Part shown: in pieces, positions 6,299 through 7,291 of the stretch
How the letters are laid out: every line of letters begins with the position of its first letter
Position numbering within the stretch: the first letter of the stretch is position 1
Assembly (NCBI GenBank): GCA_016935775.1
Contig: JAFGQF010000220.1
Location: 1 to 7,291, forward strand
Direction: 5' to 3'
From: Caldifarciminota bacterium
GTDB lineage: Bacteria; Hydrothermota; Tepidihabitantia; Tepidihabitantales; Tepidihabitantaceae
Length of the DNA: 7,291 nt
The notes under the pieces: model-generated
Database searches by the model: none
Seen by the model: the letters and a program-made list of their open reading frames with translations, nothing else
Told to the model about the DNA's origin: nothing
Translations under genes and position numbers: made by a program

Positions 6299-6303
6299 CC
6301 TCC
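6299..6303 (-). promoter_or_regulatory. Ribosome binding site of the 333-residue gene
   Basis: The minus strand reads GGAGG, then AATA, then the ATG. The spacer is short, but the site and the signal peptide after it agree on the start. Confidence 0.75.
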
Positions 6304-6314
6304 GTTGATGCGCG

Positions 6315-6342
6315 ATTATACGACCGCCCCCCGGCCGCGCAA
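6315..6342 (-). promoter_or_regulatory. Sigma70-type promoter for the 333-residue gene
   Basis: A perfect -10 TATAAT (6315-6320, minus strand) with TTGCGC (6337-6342) 16 nt upstream. Transcription would start near 6308, giving a leader of roughly 14 nt with the SD in it. The -35 overlaps a small inverted repeat GCGCA/TGCGC (6337-6341 and 6348-6352) at the end of the upstream gene, which is too weak to call a terminator. Confidence 0.6.
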
Positions 6343-6351
6343 CCCGGTGCG

Positions 6352-6681
6352 CTACCACTTCATGAAGATGAAGAACACCGCCAGCGCGATCAGTCCGAAC
6401 CCGACCGCGTGGTTCCAGCGCAGCGCTTCCTTCAGGTAGAGAACCGAGAACACCGAAAACACCACCAGCGTGATGACCTCCTGGATGGTCTTGAGCTGGC
6501 ACGCACTGAACTGGCCGTGGCCCAGCCGGTTGGCCGGCACCTGGAAGCAGTACTCGAAGAAAGCGATGCCCCAGCTCGCCAGCACCACGCCCCAGAGCGG
6601 CGCGCTCTTGTACTTGAGGTGGCCGTACCACGCGAATGTCATGAAGACATTGGAAACGAGCAGCAGGCCGATTGTTGCCAT
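6352..6681 (-). CDS. DUF486 / DMT-like small integral membrane protein
   Basis: 109 residues, stop TAG. The sequence is a full-length DUF486 protein: SNVFMTFAWYGHLK (10-23), SWGIAFFEYC (36-45), VPANRLGHGQF (48-58), QLKTIQEVITLVVF (62-75), LYLKEALRWNH (81-91) and the end FFIFMKW. Four membrane helices are predicted by eye at about 3-19, 29-49, 64-83 and 90-108. The family has distant similarity to drug/metabolite transporters, but no substrate is established. I chose ATG 6681 because family members normally start just before the LLLVSNVFMTF helix at about 110 residues. The reading frame stays open to ATG 6879, but those 66 residues are Arg/Gly/Pro-rich and unlike the family. No SD precedes ATG 6681. 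Confidence 0.93.
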   Translation of the reverse strand: MATIGLLLVSNVFMTFAWYGHLKYKSAPLWGVVLASWGIAFFEYCFQVPANRLGHGQFSACQLKTIQEVITLVVFSVFSVLYLKEALRWNHAVGFGLIALAVFFIFMKW

Positions 6682-6686
6682 GGCGG

Positions 6687-6716
6687 CAAATATCCACGCC
6701 GCCGGCGTCTTGTCAA
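6687..6716 (-). promoter_or_regulatory. Possible promoter of the DUF486 gene, close to a leaderless start
   Basis: The minus strand carries a perfect TTGACA (6711-6716), an 18-nt spacer and TATTTG (6687-6692), a modest -10. The start codon lies only 5 nt after it, where transcription would begin, and there is no SD. Together these fit a leaderless mRNA. The -10 match is weak, so this is tentative. Confidence 0.4.
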
Positions 6717-7150
6717 TCCCGACGGAGCGGCCGTCGGACCTTGGCCGGGTCGCATCCCCGCCCCGGTTCTCCTGCCGGACCGCGCCCGCTCGCCCGCCGG
6801 CAGGCCGGCCGGACATTGACGTCCTGCCCGGGCTGTCCGGCCCGAACCGTGTCTGCTTGCCGGCCCGGCCCGCAGTCACGCCGGGTTTCCCGTCGCGACG
6901 GCCTGCCGCTACCCGGAGCCGGTCCTCGTACCCGCTCCCGCCCGGGTTACGAAGCGCCGGGCGAAACCGGCTCGCGTTTCAGTCCCCGGCCGGCTTCCGA
7001 CCGGCGACCGCCGCGGTTCACCGGCCCGGAACCCTGCCCCGAGCCCGCGCCGGCGCCGGGTTCAACATCTGCCCCGGGAACTGTTCCCCGCCGGAAATCG
7101 AACCAGCCAAGTGACCGGCAATGCGCGACTTGCCGCGTCGGGCACACCGG
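6717..7150. other. Intergenic GC-rich stretch with no supported gene
   Basis: About 430 nt between the DUF486 promoter and the AT-rich palindrome. Frames on both strands stay open because of base composition, but they translate to Pro/Arg/Gly-rich sequence with no domain, start signal or family resemblance. Several short GC inverted repeats of the GCCGG/CCGGC type are present, as expected by chance here. No tRNA, rRNA or known RNA motif was recognised. Confidence 0.6.
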
Positions 7151-7157
7151 CCGACTA

Positions 7158-7169
7158 TAACTATAGTTA
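7158..7169. repeat. Perfect 12-bp AT-rich palindrome
   Basis: TAACTATAGTTA is its own reverse complement and sits in an AT-rich island (7154-7172) inside very GC-rich DNA. The plus strand also shows the overlapping direct repeat ACTATAACTATA (7154-7165). It could be an operator, an A+T-rich -10 region on either strand (TATAGT occurs), or the A/T tail of the hairpin beside it. Confidence 0.5.
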
Positions 7170-7175
7170 AACTGC

Positions 7176-7188
7176 CCGGGTTACCCGG
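7176..7188 (-). terminator. Possible terminator of the outer-membrane protein gene
   Basis: CCGGG-TTA-CCCGG (plus strand) forms a 5-bp stem with a 3-nt loop, 17 nt past the TGA of the right-edge gene. On the minus strand it is followed by GCAGTTTAACT, the only T-containing tail after a hairpin in this window. The stem is short. Confidence 0.4.
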
Positions 7189-7205
7189 TCAGCGTGCCGG
7201 CCGGT

Positions 7206-7291
7206 TCAGCGGAAGTACCAGCGGCCGCCGACCGCGCCGTTGATTCCGAAACCGGTGCCGGGCAGGATGTCGAGAATCGGCGCGACTTCGA
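7206..7291 (-). CDS. C-terminal end of a probable outer-membrane beta-barrel protein (partial)
   Basis: Only the last 27 codons plus TGA (7206-7208) are inside the window; the rest lies beyond the right edge. The residues EVAPILDILPGTGFGINGAV followed by GGRWYFR look like the last strands of small outer-membrane barrels, which commonly end in a strand of the type GxRYYF. The extra Arg after the terminal Phe is unusual. This gene shows that TGA acts as a stop in this genome. The exact barrel family cannot be decided from so short a piece. Confidence 0.7.
   Translation of the reverse strand, partial: EVAPILDILPGTGFGINGAVGGRWYFR

Noticed and set aside
5197..6819. A 540-codon open frame on the plus strand opposite the DUF4412-like and DUF486 genes.
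   Set aside because: Same antisense phase and explanation; both minus-strand genes have family motifs and the first also has a signal peptide and an SD.
6682..6879. A 66-residue N-terminal extension of the DUF486 protein from ATG 6879.
   Set aside because: The added residues are Arg/Gly/Pro-rich and the family normally begins at the first membrane helix; a promoter-like TTGACA also lies within the extension.
7088..7108. A tRNA T-arm-like sequence (GGTTCGA on the minus strand).
   Set aside because: The loop would be 8 nt and no acceptor, D or anticodon arm could be found around it.
6470..7160. Two overlapping plus-strand open frames of 214 and 162 codons.
   Set aside because: The translations are Pro/Arg-rich, partly antisense to DUF486, with no ribosome site or family resemblance.
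1..7291. CRISPR arrays, insertion sequences, toxin-antitoxin or defence genes.
   Set aside because: No direct repeats with regular spacers, no transposase or terminal inverted repeats, and no matching gene pair were seen.

Overview
The window is GC-rich bacterial DNA with the look of an uncultured member of the FCB superphylum; candidate division WOR-3/Stahlbacteria is my best guess, by inference only. Three things suggest this: two exported proteins end in T9SS/FlgD-like C-terminal sorting domains, one of them combines a kelch-like propeller with a CARDB-like domain in the style of those lineages, and a gene at the right edge ends like an outer-membrane beta-barrel (so the cell is diderm). 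There are no mobile elements, CRISPR arrays, RNA genes or defence systems that I can support.

Layout. (1) Plus strand, left edge to 973: the 3' part of an exported Asp-box/BNR repeat protein, interrupted by an in-frame TGA at 38-40. (2) 974-1091: a convergent intergenic gap with two strong GC hairpins. (3) Minus strand, 4919-1092: a 1275-residue exported mosaic protein made of signal peptide, Tyr-rich DNRLRE-like domain, long acidic beta-repeat region, CARDB-like domain, six kelch-like repeats each preceded by a basic turn, and sorting domain. (4) 4920-5292: a promoter, a leader of about 275 nt, and the terminator hairpin of the next gene upstream. (5) Minus strand, 6294-5293: a 333-residue exported protein resembling the DUF4412 type, with its own promoter and SD. 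(6) Minus strand, 6681-6352: a 109-residue DUF486 (DMT-like) membrane protein. (7) 6682-7205: a 524-nt gap containing an AT-rich palindrome. (8) Minus strand, 7206 to the right edge: the last 27 codons of a probable outer-membrane protein, ending in TGA.

The genes do not look like one operon, since each minus-strand gene has its own promoter-like sequence or terminator hairpin. The shared theme is the cell envelope: two large surface or secreted proteins, one small exported protein, one inner-membrane protein and one outer-membrane barrel. I did not find a clear new multi-gene system. The points most worth following are the interrupted Asp-box gene, the propeller with a repeating cationic segment, and the strong promoter plus long leader in front of the giant gene.
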